Shown piece by piece: positions 14,501 through 45,600 of a stretch of 64,000 nt of DNA. Location of the stretch: positions 10,906,698 through 10,970,697 of the forward strand of contig OZ037765.1 of the NCBI GenBank assembly GCA_964035545.1, in the 5' to 3' direction. A program made the position numbers and the translations under genes. The notes beneath the pieces are model-generated. The model had not been told where the DNA came from and did not search any database. It saw nothing but the letters and a program-made list of their open reading frames with translations. Numbering within the stretch: the first letter of the stretch is position 1; every line of letters starts with the position of its first letter. This DNA is from Bugula neritina. Lineage: Eukaryota > Bryozoa > Gymnolaemata > Cheilostomatida > Bugulidae.

Positions 14501-16834
14501 TCAATTCAATGTTTGTTTTTATGTTGCAGTGCACTTAGAACTGGTCAACAGCAATTCGAAATTTGTTTGTTTGAGCTAATTTGTTCTAATATAATTTTGC
14601 AGGTCCATGCAATGGAAGTTTCAACAGCGTATTTGATTTTGTAAGAACAGACCTTCGAACTAACCGAAGAATTTTCAACAGCTACTTCTTCAGAGAAGAT
14701 CACGTATGGAAATACCAAAACAACCTGGAAAGGACAACAGTTGGTGATCCTATCAGAATCGATACAAATTGGGACAGAAGCCTTAAAAACATTGACACAT
14801 TTTTGCACTACTACAAGTACAATACCTCTACCTCCAGATTCTACGATGAACATCTTTTCTTCAAAGGTGAATAACTGCTATAGCTCGCTATTGATACGTA
14901 AGCACTTTAAGCACAATTAAAACAACGCTTAAACAACATGTACATTTGGCCTCAGAAATCTCTTATTGTTGAAAAATGCAAATTCCACTTTTTCTGCTAC
15001 TGCAAAAACAAAAGCAAAGCAAATGAATAAACCAGAGTTGAGCTTATAAAAATTTACCTTAAACTGCATTAAAGTTGATTATGTCGAAAAAAGTAAAAAC
15101 TTGCACTCACTGTATTGTATAGCATTACAGTGATTAAACTAATGGCATAGAGTTATCCTCCCAAATAGCCCTTGATTTGCCCTTTGAAGGTAAATCTGTC
15201 TGTGCAGACTTTGAGTAACAATTGTGTTGCGTTCACCCAGTGTGTTTGAACCATCACTTCAACACCCACGTTTCGATAGTGTTTGGTCTCATCAATTTCG
15301 CTCAACATGTTTGATCTCGTGGGTCATCAGTGCACGTGACTGCATGTTTAGTTGAGCAGATTTGTGGTTGCATATGTTTCCTTGTTATATGCTGGAACGG
15401 TTAGTAACACAGTGAATAGTCGGGCTATTCTAGTAATTTTCAACGTGCATTTACTCTTACATATTTAAGTCTCAATAATGCTTTAAATGGGCCATTTTAT
15501 TTTCTTGTACTTTAGTAGAACCTATTTTTACTGTGTGCATAACTCTATATGAAACTAAATACATTTAAAAATGCCTGGCATTTTAGTCTCTAAAAGTACA
15601 AATTATATACTAAAAAAGCTTTGAGCGAATATTACTTAAAATCAGAAATTTTAGTACATGCGCTTGAGTCACACCAGGAGTAAGTAACATGTTTTTCTAT
15701 TTGATATGACAGTTTTTTTATGCAACAAGGTTTTTCTATTACCTACAATATGTCAAATTAAAATGTTAAAATTTTCTGAAGTAATATTCCAATGTAATCC
15801 ACGAAAAATGTATAGCTACAATATTGCTCACTAGAAAGAGATATACTCAGGGATTTATTGCTTGTGTTTTGCTGTACAACAGTCAAACTTTACACTATTC
15901 TACTCACTGTGTATGCTTATCTTGCATTTTACCACTGTGATCATTGTATAGTTTTCATACTCACAGTATTTGTATTGTAGGCTCGAGCTACTACTTGTAC
16001 AACGCACATACTCACGTAGTAGAACAATCCGGCCGAATTTCTCAAAAGTATCCATCGTATAACTCGACCTTCTCAATACCCAGCAACCTGGATGCAGCCT
16101 TCTTTGACTTTAGACGAAGAGTTAGTCTAATATACTTCTTCAAAGGCAGGAAGGTACATCTTTTATAACATATCAGTTATTATTGTTACAAATAATAAGT
16201 TATGGATGCAGCATTGATCAGGTGGTTCACTGTTGGGGCAGCGTGTTTTTCTCATTCTAGATTATTCCATTCTGGAGTTTGTTTAATCACTCTGTACCCT
16301 CATTATAATATTCTCTTATAAAAGCATTTGGGCAAAAAGTTGAAATAATATATTAAACTTTGTGATAATAGAAAAAACAGATAAATTAATGCTTCGCTAT
16401 TTTTCTTTATTAATATACTACAGAACATCACGCTCATTGCCAAATTTATATGCGCTGTGTTATAGTTATTATTTATCATTGTGCAATATAGAAGTATGCA
16501 TGATGTATAATGTCTTTTGCGTATGTTGTAGGTTTACTCATACAACTACCAGCCGGGTAGCTCTCACCAGTGTTGCACAAGTGTTCAGAATATAGTAAAT
16601 CTGTTTCCACCAGCCACCCCAGATGACCTTCATTCTGAAAACTCATATGAAACGGGTATTGACACTGCGTACTACTCCAACTCAAAAAGAAAACTGTATT
16701 TCATTAAAGGCGATGATGTGTGGGTTGATGAACTGTTTTCCAGCAACAGCAACAGCCATGGCCATAGAATGAAGTACATTGGCAAATGGTACAATCAATG
16801 GTACTACATATGTGATGCAGATTGTCCTGCTTGA
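11538..16834 (+). CDS. Secreted matrix metalloproteinase with hemopexin domain (M10A)
   Basis: Zinc endopeptidase of the extracellular matrix. Seven coding exons: 11538-11732, 11885-12617, 13294-13433, 14190-14334, 14603-14866, 15981-16153 and 16532-16834. Phases are consistent throughout and the protein is 650 aa. Order: hydrophobic signal segment (about residues 9-28); long low-complexity N-part; peptidoglycan-binding-like prodomain helix (FVTALKKFQKNYQLPVSG, 137-154); cysteine switch QKRCGQPD (Cys169; the usual Pro before RCG is Lys); basic linker with RKKR (191-194), RTKR (240-243) and KKKR (250-253), all furin-like; catalytic domain from about 254 with FDGYGGEIAH and DLHFD structural motifs; zinc site HEIGHVLGLNH (360-370) with Glu361; Met-turn Met378; hemopexin repeats 406-650 bounded by Cys407 and Cys644/648. 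The structural-zinc HxD motif reads HLN. An acceptor at 11467 suggests a 5' UTR exon, and AATAAA at 17369 ends the transcript. MMP class is clear. Which vertebrate MMP is closest cannot be told. Confidence 0.95.
15213..15345 (-). repeat. Degenerate hammerhead-like tandem repeat (possible Penelope-type remnant)
   Basis: Within metalloproteinase intron 5, read on the - strand, about three units of 36-40 bases share TGATG(A), then a CAAAC or CGAAAC, then a GTG..TTG tail. The middle unit has TTGATGA (plus-strand 15289-15295) followed after 14 bases by GAAAC. The first unit has CTGATGA (15324-15330) but CAAAC in place of GAAAC. The order resembles the hammerhead core CTGATGA - stem II - GAAA, but stem II is at best two pairs and core bases are changed. 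This is a decayed trace at most, with no claim of activity. Confidence 0.35.
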
Positions 16835-17368
16835 GTCTAAAAGCTTAAATCTTTATAAATACAGAAGCTACACCCAAAGAAGTGGTAGAAATTATGATTG
16901 CTACTTACCTTAACCTAGTAGAAGTACTTTGGCCATGGCTGGTTATTTTTGTCTGTATGATACCGTGTGTGCTGCATTCATATGTCACTATGTTATGTCT
17001 CACAACAACCCATTGCATATCACAAGGCACAAATTTTGTCTCTCACTATATAGCATACATGTCAGTGGAACATTCATGTAGCTCTAAATTTCAATCATCT
17101 TTTGTACAATCAACTATTTATCTAGTTAGCTTTTTCTTCCCACCATTATAAGTTATATACCTACATCAATATTTGTAATATAATTGTACACTGCTCTTAT
17201 TAGATGAAGAATACTCCTGTTAATTTATATACCTAATTCTACTGTATCATGACTTTTCATTTTTCAATACTTTATATTTGCTATTATGAATTTACTTTAT
17301 TTTCTCTGTTTCAATCATCTAAAACCAATCAGTTCGTGATGTATACGCTATCTTACAAATTTTGTATA

Positions 17369-17374
17369 AATAAA
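17369..17374 (+). terminator. Polyadenylation signal of the metalloproteinase gene
   Basis: Canonical AATAAA, about 535 bases after the TGA at 16832-16834, followed by T/G-rich sequence. It is the first good signal found after the stop. Confidence 0.55.
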
Positions 17375-19556
17375 GTCAGTATAGCAGATAAATTGTAGAG
17401 TTGTAGAGTTGTTTACTCATGAAATATTTTATTATTGTGTAGACAACTTCAACTTTTTAACACAAAATATGTAAGATACTTATTGGGTTCTTAATTGTAG
17501 AATAAAATCAATACACCCTCAGGTTGCACAAATACTGTGTATCTAGCGTTTGCGAATTAAAAATAGAGCGAAAAATTTATCGATTATGTTATACTTCACC
17601 ACTGCAAACATGGTTAAAGTGTTTGATTTTATTGGTGCTTATTTCATTTTCAACATCTCTTTTATAGCTTTCTAGCATGTGCAATAGGTAGTAATATAAT
17701 AACTTGAATAAAATTTTGCTAGACTGAATTAAGACACAATATTTTGAAATGAATGGCTTTTCCCCTGTCAACCGTGGTTGATAAAGTATAATACAATAGT
17801 AAGCGCAACTAGATTCAGCATAATGAATATATATATTTGAAAAAAATAACTAAATAATATTTGACAGGCTTTCTATATCTAAACCATATCTAAAAATGAC
17901 TTATATATTATAGGAATATTATGCATGGTAACATTTCAAGTCATTAATAGCTGCTTAAACATTAGTTATTGCCAAGTTGTATATTGCAGAAAATTTAACT
18001 TTTCACACAAAATTTAATTTGTTGTGTGACTTGAAAACTTTCTGTCATAATACTTTTACATATGCATTAGTTTTGTAACTATTTTGTAATGTGTACAATT
18101 ATTCTACAGTAACTTAGAATGTAACAGTATATTTTAATGATTATGTAAATCAAGCAAATGTAAATGCTACTTAAGAGTAGCAGTAGTTCAACCTGGGAAG
18201 ATAATCCTACAAAAAATGAGGGTGCGGCTTACCCCGAGTGCAGAGAAGAGAAGGCGGTAGGCATACAGCATTGACGTAACAGCGGCTTTGCTATGTCATC
18301 TAATGAGTCAATATCTATTTATATATAAGCCTGATGTTTACTGTTGTGTACAACGGTATTTCAAGTGTGGAAAAACTATCTTGTATGATTCAGGCAATGG
18401 CTACTATTATATTTTATTATTATCACATAAATATATTTATTATACGCAATGATTAGATGTTTTGAACTCTTTTGATGTATTATATTGAGTTTGCAAAACA
18501 GTAGCATGCTTGATTACCAACATTTCATACCAAAATAGACGTGCTTTTCATACATTGGACTTTTTTTAGTTGAGATAACATTTCAGATTTGTATTATTAA
18601 TGCTCCTACTCAATTTTTGCTGCTAATTTTGGAAATGTTATCTTTACATTTTGTTTCATTTGAAAAGATGTGTAGCGATTTTAAGTTGAATAGAAGAATC
18701 AAGTTTAATTTACATTTACAGGCAGCAAATAAATAAGCTTATATATATGCATATATATATTTTTTTTAAAGTTATATCCAAGGCAAGTAACATAGCATCA
18801 ACAAAATATCAATTATATATATTAAAAATACAACATTAATAAGTAACGTAAAGCTTAGATCATATGAAAGTTATATACAAGTTTTAATAAGCAAAATCAT
18901 GACAGCTGTTAATGCAGATTTCAACAGACTATATATAATGCCAAATTATACTGTTGGAATATATATATTTCAACAGTCTAATTTGGCAGTATTTCTATGT
19001 CAAAATTAATATAATATAATGATTACAATATTGCTGGTCAAATTTGTCATGGAATTCTAAATAAATTTATTAAAATTTACAAAACTGATGAACGACAATA
19101 ATATGGTACATTAAAAGTTGCAACTATCAATAATAGTTTATATATTATGATGTAATTTTATTTACAATATAAATAATTGAAAGTATAAATATCATGTTCA
19201 AAATAGATAGAAAGACATTAGAATATTTATAATATTTAAAATATTAATAGCGTAATTAAAATAACGATATATTAAGCAGCAAATAAAATAAGTTTTGTCA
19301 CATGTCATGGATTTGTTATGAAGATCTGAAAATAAAGCTAAAGTGGCAGAATCGTGTAAAAAGTTATTAAATATTTTATCTATTTTTAGCAAAATCAGAG
19401 TCAAAAACACCACAACCTTCAAACATCTACTTGATAGCACCATCGCCTGTTTAGTATAGTATTACACATAGCACTGTATTCAATCATCATCAAGTTTTCA
19501 TGTTGTAACACAAGATATCCTGGTATAACTGTGTATAGTACTATATAGTGTGGTAC
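17375..19556. other. Spacer between metalloproteinase and COE 3' ends
   Basis: Very AT-rich tail-to-tail interval. It contains a GC-richer, promoter-like patch (18208-18330, listed separately) and an imperfect 19-bp inverted repeat at 18939-18988. TTTATT motifs, for example at 19157-19162, could serve as - strand polyadenylation signals for COE. No coding exon is supported. Confidence 0.5.
18208..18330 (+). promoter_or_regulatory. Promoter-like patch: CRE, AP-1 and TATA motifs
   Basis: A locally GC-richer stretch in an AT desert carries TGACGTAA (18272-18279, CRE-like), a perfect TGAGTCA AP-1 site (18304-18310) and TATATAAG (18322-18329) in promoter order. No open frame worth naming follows. 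On the - strand the same patch has an ATTAG acceptor and a GTAAGC donor around an open frame of about 22 codons, so an alternative exon is the rival reading. The motifs are real. The function is inference. Confidence 0.3.
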
Positions 19557-37422
<17,866 letters not shown>

Positions 37423-40400
37423 TTTTGCTTGTTACGCATTGAGGCCAAGTAGTAGAAATCACTTTTTATGCACTCCCTTAGGACTGATATATGGAATTAG
37501 TAGGTTATGTTATTATTCTATACAGTAGCATATCACCAATCACCATGCACATTTATTTCTTAAGCTCCGCCCGCAATATGATAATTTCAATTAGAATATT
37601 CTGTAATTTAATAAAAAACTTTGCATTCAGAAACACAATGGTCAAGTACTAATAGCGTTAGAGATAAATCGTATACCTTATAACCATAGGAGAGTGTAAA
37701 AAGATTAGCTGCTATTGGAGGGAATGGCACGTGTCACAAAGACTTGTTGAGATGAAAGGCGCTGGTTTGAGATCATCAACCATGATAAGCTAGTGAAATA
37801 TGTTCACAACAAAACCTGTAATTACATTTTTAAGATACGCATGAGGTGCTACACCTGCCTTTACAGCATAATGCCTTTATTCAAAATATAGGAACATAAT
37901 GTGAATGCAGATTCAGCTGTATAGGAAGAAAACCAAAATGATCATCATTTTCATTCACATCCTCAATGTTAAGCCATAACAAACTAATGAAATCTCAAAC
38001 AAAAAAACATGTAGGCTTGCTTTTAATTCAATGACATGCATTATTTTTAAAATATATAAAAAGTAACATGGCCTGTTTATGCTGCATAAGAAAAGGTGTG
38101 TTGTTTGTGATGAGTTTAAACCAGCAAACAAAGCAATTATCATGTTGTATAGCAGTTGCTATTCTAAATTAGTTTTTTATGAGTATTTCAAGTTGTTGAA
38201 GCCTTAAGCCATATGAATAAACTTATTCATATTTTATCAAAAGTGAAAATTGAAAAGCATGATTATAAATTTATTTTCATAAAATTTTTAATATAATTTG
38301 GCAAAAAAACTTTTCATGTTATTTTTCAATCACTATCACAAAAAAAAGTTGTTTAATTATATATACGCACTCAAATAATTTAGATTATGAATTGAACAAT
38401 AATATATTATTTACTGTACCTAATACGGATAGCCATGTTTACTACGTAACCTATTTTAAACAAATGTTATAAATAGTTCGAACTTGGCACCAATTTTCAC
38501 TCGATTTATTATATTATTTTTTGCATGGTTTTGTAAACACAGCTATATTTTTTATGTGATGAAAAAAACAGTAGCGAATAACAATAAAATCTTATTTATT
38601 AGTTGAACAAAATAAGAGAGTTAAAACTCCATTGTTATTAGGAAGCTAATGCAGTGGCTCAAATACGGACATCGAGCTTTCAAAAGACACTCTTCAAAAA
38701 TAGGCTTTTTAAATTTTTCGAATACACAAGCTTTCTTATACGTTGGCCCCTGATTTGACTCAGAAATTAAAAAAAATCATTATAGCCTTTGTTCCAGCAA
38801 TAACTTAGGGAGACTCTGCTTTCTCTACTAAGTGACTCACCCTGCCAGAATATGTTCTTAAAATAAAGTATGGGCACAGTCAAGTAGAGTTCCAACCACA
38901 ACATCCTAAGAATTTTGTTATTAAATCGACCTAAAAACTGCTAGACATATAATATTTCAATCTTGGTTATAAGTATTGTTTGTTGTTAGATGTGTAATCA
39001 ATAGAAGAGATAATTGTAAAGTTATATGACTATTCCGATATTTTTATGTAATAAAATGAAAAGCAGGTATTAGCATTAGCATATGTTTATTTCATATATA
39101 GAAAGCTAGATATTTTTAATCTATTAACTAACCAGGGCATAAAAGTTTATAGAAACTATGAGTCAGATGGGTGATCACGTATACGAGCAACTTCTATGCA
39201 CACAATTAAATACTTTAATACAGTAATTATTTGATATTATAACTCAAGTACATTATTTGCGGTGCAAATTAATCTTATTTGAAGCTGTTGCATTGTGTGT
39301 TTATAGGACAATTATGTGTAAATAAATATGCATCAATTTATTTTGAGTTGTATTCACATTGAGCAAAACAACAACAGTTACTTATTATTTTATTAGTGAA
39401 ACACCAGATGATGTGATAGCAAATGATTTCTATTTTAAGGAAGCAAACTATATTTGTGAGCTGCTATGTTTTGACACAGTTGCAGCAGCAAAAATTTAAA
39501 AAGCATGTGTCTTACTAAATAAAAACTTGACACTTTGCTCAGTAAAAAGCTCAAATTTTTTTGGAAATTATATACATTACATACATTTTATTTCCTTTAG
39601 TAAAAGTAACTGATAAAGAAAACATTTTAGTTAAATACTTTAAATTATACATGCATATATGAAAATATTGTGCTTATTATAAAATCAAATTACCAAAGAT
39701 TAATCAAATCAAAAATAATTTATGTGACAATGCTTTGTACTGCTTAAATGTAAATACAAGTTAATTATATAAATGTAGTATAGGTTAGAGCTACTTTCTA
39801 TACAGCAAAACTTAGTAAAAAAATTATCTTTAAAGCTGATGGTTTTAACAAAAAATTAGCAGCTGCAACACTTAGTTAATCTGTGTTAATTGTACAATTA
39901 AGGCAGAATACTTTTGTATTTAAGTCATGTGATAAAATATATAAAAATAATAAAAGAGTGGCAGACATGATAAATTTACAATTTTGCTAATCTGTCAGCA
40001 ATAAAGAATTCAATAAATTTGTTTTTATTTAATAATGATGTTTGATAGTTTTCAGAAGAGTTCATTAGTTTATATCCTAACAATATTATAATGACTATTG
40101 TCATAAGTAGTATATATTTTAATTTAGAAGCAGCAGCTGAGGGGACAACTCATAAATAAGCTACATCAACATGTATCAAAATATTGATATACATATACAT
40201 ATTTATATATTTATATAATGAACTTACAAGAAAATTAAAGGTTTAGTATTCCAACAGGTGTTGAGATATATAATGAGCGAATGATAGGACTGGCCAAAAA
40301 ATTACTGTTGTATCAACAAATACCAAAAGCTGAAATAGAAACTCACGAAAATAGTAATAACTGATTGTTAATAAGCATTATATTTTTAAAATGTTTTTCA

Positions 40401-42610
40401 CAACAATGCAAAAGTTTGCAACAAAAGTGATTGTTGAAAGACTATTTAAACACTTATAAATTTTTCTTGTTCAAAACAATATCATTATGATGTGCAATCT
40501 TGCATATTTTGGAGCTCATTTTTGCAGTTTCTTGAATTTTTGAACATAAAAATCTTTTAGCAATCTAATTCATGATTCCAAAATTTGAGATTATATATAT
40601 ATATATTGCAGGGTTTGCACTCTTCTAACCCAACATAAGAAAATTTCAATATTTCAATTATAGGAGCAGGGAATAGAAACAGAGTGAGCAGTGATAATTA
40701 TTTCACATTGTCCACAGCTGTGTTTAATACACTTCATACCAATACTGTACTTATATAAAAATCAATTACTCTAACAAAAGCTGACAAAATATTTTGATGA
40801 ATAAAAATAATGTATTGAACCTTTCAAAGGGTTAATTTTCTCATCACCACCACAAGCAGTCTGTCAACTTAAGGATGACTGTTAAAAGTTAAGGTCTCCA
40901 GATTATAATTCTTTAGACAGGTTGATAATCAGCTGCAGCCTGCCAAGTATCCAGTCAAATATCTCTCCAAATCAAGTTTCGTTTCACTACATCTTTAAAT
41001 TTCCTTTAAAGTTCTCGAACTCAGTAGTAAATAGATAAATTGCATAGGCAGTCTCTCTGCATCAATTCAATGGATGTGTTCAGTCCATCTAAGGTTGCAC
41101 TAATGAGTATATTTGCCACCAAAGCTAAAACACTTCTTCTATGTATTTCATTGTTCAACATTTTATCCTTTTACGTTTGTTTTATAATCTCTTTCAAGTG
41201 CCTCAACATAGCAATATGCATAAATTGGTTTTTTGACTTGTGTCTTACAAATTGTCCATGTTTCAGCTCCATACAGCAAGGTGGATAAATCTATTGCCTT
41301 GTATACTTGGCATTTTACCTGAAGGGACACATGATGGTTGTCACTTGTCTCACAGTCTCGGCTTCTCAACTTCTCATAATGTACGAGTAGGCTGCACTAG
41401 TCTTTCCCATCCAAAAGGTGAATTCGCCATTTAGTCTGGCACCGTCAGATATTGTGCGGCCAAGATATACAAAGTACTTTGTTTGTACTAGAGCTTCATT
41501 ATGTATTATAATATTACCAGGTGGTTGAATTACATGTTGCTTCTTAACTGGTTGAAATAGGCACTCTGTCTTTTTGATATTTATTTTCAAACTGAACTGT
41601 TCAGTAGCCAAAGCCGAGGAGAATCTCTATACCAGCCCCTGCATACTCTCCGCATCATGAGCTACCCGCGTACTATTGTCAGCAAATAGCATTTCCTTAC
41701 AATGTTCTGAAATGTTTTTGTTTTTGCTTTAAAATGAGCTACATTGAAGAGATTTGCATTTTGTCTTGTCTGAATAGATACGCCATTTGAGCTGTCCTTA
41801 AAGGCAACCGACAAACAGAAAAGAGCTGGCGTAGGTGCAAGTACACATCCTTGTTTAACACCGTTTGTTACTGCAAACTCTTAATTAGATTGAAAGTTTT
41901 ACTTTTCTAGTTGAGTTATAATTATTCTATAATTGTTTGCAAATTATATTGCTTACTTTTTACATAACTGTGATAACAAAAGCTAAAGAAAAAACTCAAG
42001 TCATTTGAAATGTAGGTGACAGAGAAAAGATAGTGATGATTGCTGAAAGATATATATTTATATATCTATTTAAACACATAGGACCTACATGTACTATAAA
42101 TCATAAAGTAGCAAAGAATGGCTGCATCAACTAACAAAAATTAACGTATGGAGTTATCCTTACTTGTTTGAACTAGAATATTAATTATTTTACAACCGGT
42201 GTTCTCATCATTTAGTATTCGGGTATAGTATACAGAATACACCTTGTACGCTAATTGGGATAGATTTATTATTGATATATTCTAGAATCTAGTAGTAGAA
42301 AATATTAAGAAATAATAATGTTTATTTGACTTTTTATAATCAATAATATTACGCCAAACAAAAAACCAATTTTAAACTACTAGATTGTTCCTTTTAAATA
42401 ATTGCGAGCACAATTTTATAGTTAGCATTTGTAACGAAGCACGCAAATATTTTTTATACATGTAACGATAATCTATTTACCTGTATACTACATGCTTTTT
42501 GCTAAAAGTAAATTTACTATATTGAAAAAACTTTTGTACTCACTAGCCCAATTTTAATCTACTTAGTCTTGCTCTCAATCTCGAATTTCAATCAGACTAG
42601 TTGATTCAAA
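37423..42610. other. Divergent spacer between COE and INTS14
   Basis: The 5' ends of COE (-) and INTS14 (+) face away from each other across 5.2 kb. This interval should therefore hold both promoters, but I see no clear TATA/Inr pair to assign. It is AT-rich, with a decayed LINE at 40925-41893 and nothing else recognisable. Confidence 0.5.
40925..41893 (-). mobile_element. Non-LTR retrotransposon (LINE) relic, reverse transcriptase C-terminal half
   Basis: On the - strand the broken frames give, in order: AVTNGVKQGC (RT block before the catalytic site), FADN where the catalytic Y/FADD should be, FSLKINIKKTECLFQP, YLGRTISDGARLN, VYKAIDLSTLLYGAETWT, MQRDCL and RKFKDVVKRNL. This is the usual order of the RT palm, thumb and C-terminal region in invertebrate LINEs of the jockey/RTE-like type. 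Several stops and at least two frameshifts break it, and the 5' half with the endonuclease is missing. Dead copy. The clade is not assigned. Confidence 0.85.
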
Positions 42611-45600
42611 ATGCCAACTGTGTTACTTTTAGATGTGTCATTATCTATGGCACGCGTATCAAGTTCTGTTTCTGGCAACACCCATACTAATCTAACACCT
42701 ACGAGTACGTCCGATTTACATTTTGATCAAGTTCAACATGAGGCTGAACAGAAAAAACAAAATGGGTCTGGGAGCAAGGAAAGCTCTGTTACAAAACTAT
42801 CTTTAGCTGTTCAAAGTGTTTACCGTTTTTTAGATGAGCTGGGTCACCAAGCTAAATTAGAACATGTTGCACTTGTAAGTTGAAGTTATAAATGTTAAAT
42901 GTAATATTTATAATGATTAATTCACTATGAGTATGACTATCACTATATCAGTATCACCATGACTATGGTACTCACTATGAGTATGATACTGTGACTATCA
43001 CATGGTAGTTGGTGACTATGACTATAAATAAAACCAAAAGTATGGCATGCACAATGACCAAAATTATATTGATGGTTTCATTGAAAATTGCTGTAAGTGT
43101 AAAACTGTGGTTATAAGTGAATTATTGAGTGTAACCTTACATAACCATTATGATTACCATATTCATAATTCATATGTTTATGAGTATGAGTGATGCTAAC
43201 CTTAACACTGACTTTGAGTTTGGCATTGTCGAGCTGATATTGGCTTATAAGTGAATAATTAATAGAACTTAGTATTATAATGTTTAATGATTTTTGTATG
43301 AGTTTATGACTAAAATACTCCTCGCCAGCTCTGAGTTGAAGTCAAGTCGGTGGTTAATCAAATCATGATGATGATTCATACAAAAATGTCAAGTCTGAGC
43401 TGATTGAATAAACGATTGCTGATTTGAGTCTACTTGAGTCAGCTTAAACTGACTTTCAAGTACTTGATTATGCCAATATATTTTTAATGTCTATATAAAA
43501 TATTATAAGATACATTTAGTAGAAATTATTGGATAGCTACATGTAATTAGTAGCTTAAATGAAAAATAGATTTATAGCTGCAACTATTTTGAGAATAATA
43601 TTTAGCCATGTTTATGAAAAAAGGGTTTTATCCCAGATAGACGCTTCCCATTTAGACGCTATTTTTTTTTTGGGTATATGTAGTAATATACCTATATATA
43701 CCTATATAACTGTTGTATTGATTGCTAATATGCTAATAGCTATAATAGCTAACATGAATTATCTGGAATACTCCAATTTTCACGGATTTGTGTGGGACAA
43801 AAAAACAGTAATACATTAATAATAGACATTATCTTTAATGAATACTTATTAACGAAATATCTTTTCAAACAACAAAAAGTATTAAATATGGAAAATTAAT
43901 AAGTTAGTGCAAATCAAATGAATTTATTTATGTGCTAAATAACAAGCAATTAATCCAAGTTTATTTAAATATGCATATATTTCAATAATATTCAAATTAA
44001 TTGCACATAAAATATATATTGTACCAAAATAAATAAATAGCGTCTAACTGGGAAATTTAGCCTAGCATCTAACTGGAAAGCGTCTATCTGAGATGACACC
44101 GAAAAAAACAATGAAATTAAATATAGTTGCACTGTTATACATTGTTAGTATAAAATAATTGTCATTTACCAAATTTATGTGAGCTCTAAGCGATAAAACT
44201 AAATTAGGCAGTCTGGTACTTGGATTAGTTATTAGAATAATCTAGTATTGTAATTTATAGGTCATATTTTCTTCGCTATGGGAAGTAGCCGTTCCATTTA
44301 CTCGGGATTATGACACCATAAAAGAAACTATTCTTGACATCGTCCTATATGATAAAACGTGCTTGACAGCAGCGTTTGGTGCAGCTCATGATGTCATACA
44401 GGAAATGTGGAGTGGTACAAGCATGCCCTGCCAGGTGAAAATTATAAGTAAATATAAATAAGTACTGCAGGTCTGAGCAATGGGCACTATGAGTAATACA
44501 TTTTCGATTTATTTGAATAGACCTATGGCTTTTGTGGTTTTGTCTTTTAGGTTGTCATAATAACTGATGGGTTAGTTGATGTCACCCCAGAACTATTTTC
44601 CAAGTTGGAAGATTCGGCATTCCCTTCAAACTATAACTTCCATATGCATTGTGTGTCGGGCATGAGTGAGTTTTGCTGTCATCAAAATATAGATCAGCTG
44701 ACGGTGAGTTTACAACTTTTCTGTGTTTTTACAAAATATATTGTAAAAAATAATGTTCATAATTTATAAGTGTCTGTTTCTACATTTTAAATAATTTATA
44801 TATACTGCAGCAAGGTTGGGGTAATTTCTAATTTGTAATTGTAATTGGTTGTAATTAATTACATTTTTTCAAATAATTGAATGTAATTTGTAATTGATGT
44901 ATAAAAATGTAATTGTAATTGTAATTAATTACATATCTAATGTGATTGATTTTTACAATTACTTTATAATTACATGTCAATTACTTCAAACTTTAAAATC
45001 CTAAAATTTTTATACTTTTCCTACCATGCCTACTGTTAAATAACAAATTCAGATTAAGTCAATGTGGTATAGTATCACTGTTGAGAACAAAGGAGGTTCA
45101 CCACTGTCAAAATTGCCCCTGCTAGTTGGACCCTATAAGTGAAATTGCATAGCTTCTATTTATCTCTTGTGAGAACAAAAGTGATTGTAATTGTAATTAA
45201 TTACATTACTATTTGACTGTAATTATAATTGTAATTGTAATTGACAAATTCTCATGTAATTGTAATTAATTAAATTCACATGTAATTGACCCCAACCCTG
45301 TACTGCAGTAAATAACCCTCATATTAGCCAGCTGCAAACTTAATCTCTTGGATTCTTCTTTACTTTTGGATTACCCTTTGTATTAGCATTTTTTAGTGCT
45401 AATAATATATTATTTTTGATGATGCAATAAAATAGATGTACAAAAATAGAGGTTTTTAATTTTTCAGTATTTTTAGGAATGATATATAGATAATTACCTG
45501 TTCATCACATAGTGTGATTATACCACACAAACATATGAGTGATGACATTTCTTTTGAGCAATCTATAAAGAACAAACTATGCAACTACTCACAAGTAAAT

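Noticed and set aside
16882-17151. 89-codon frame after the metalloproteinase stop
   Set aside because: Lies in the 3' UTR before the polyadenylation signal; hydrophobic by AT bias, with no homology seen.
43559-43819. 86-codon open frame with hydrophobic stretches
   Set aside because: It runs across the end of a repeat element inside an INTS14 intron and has no homologue that I recognise.
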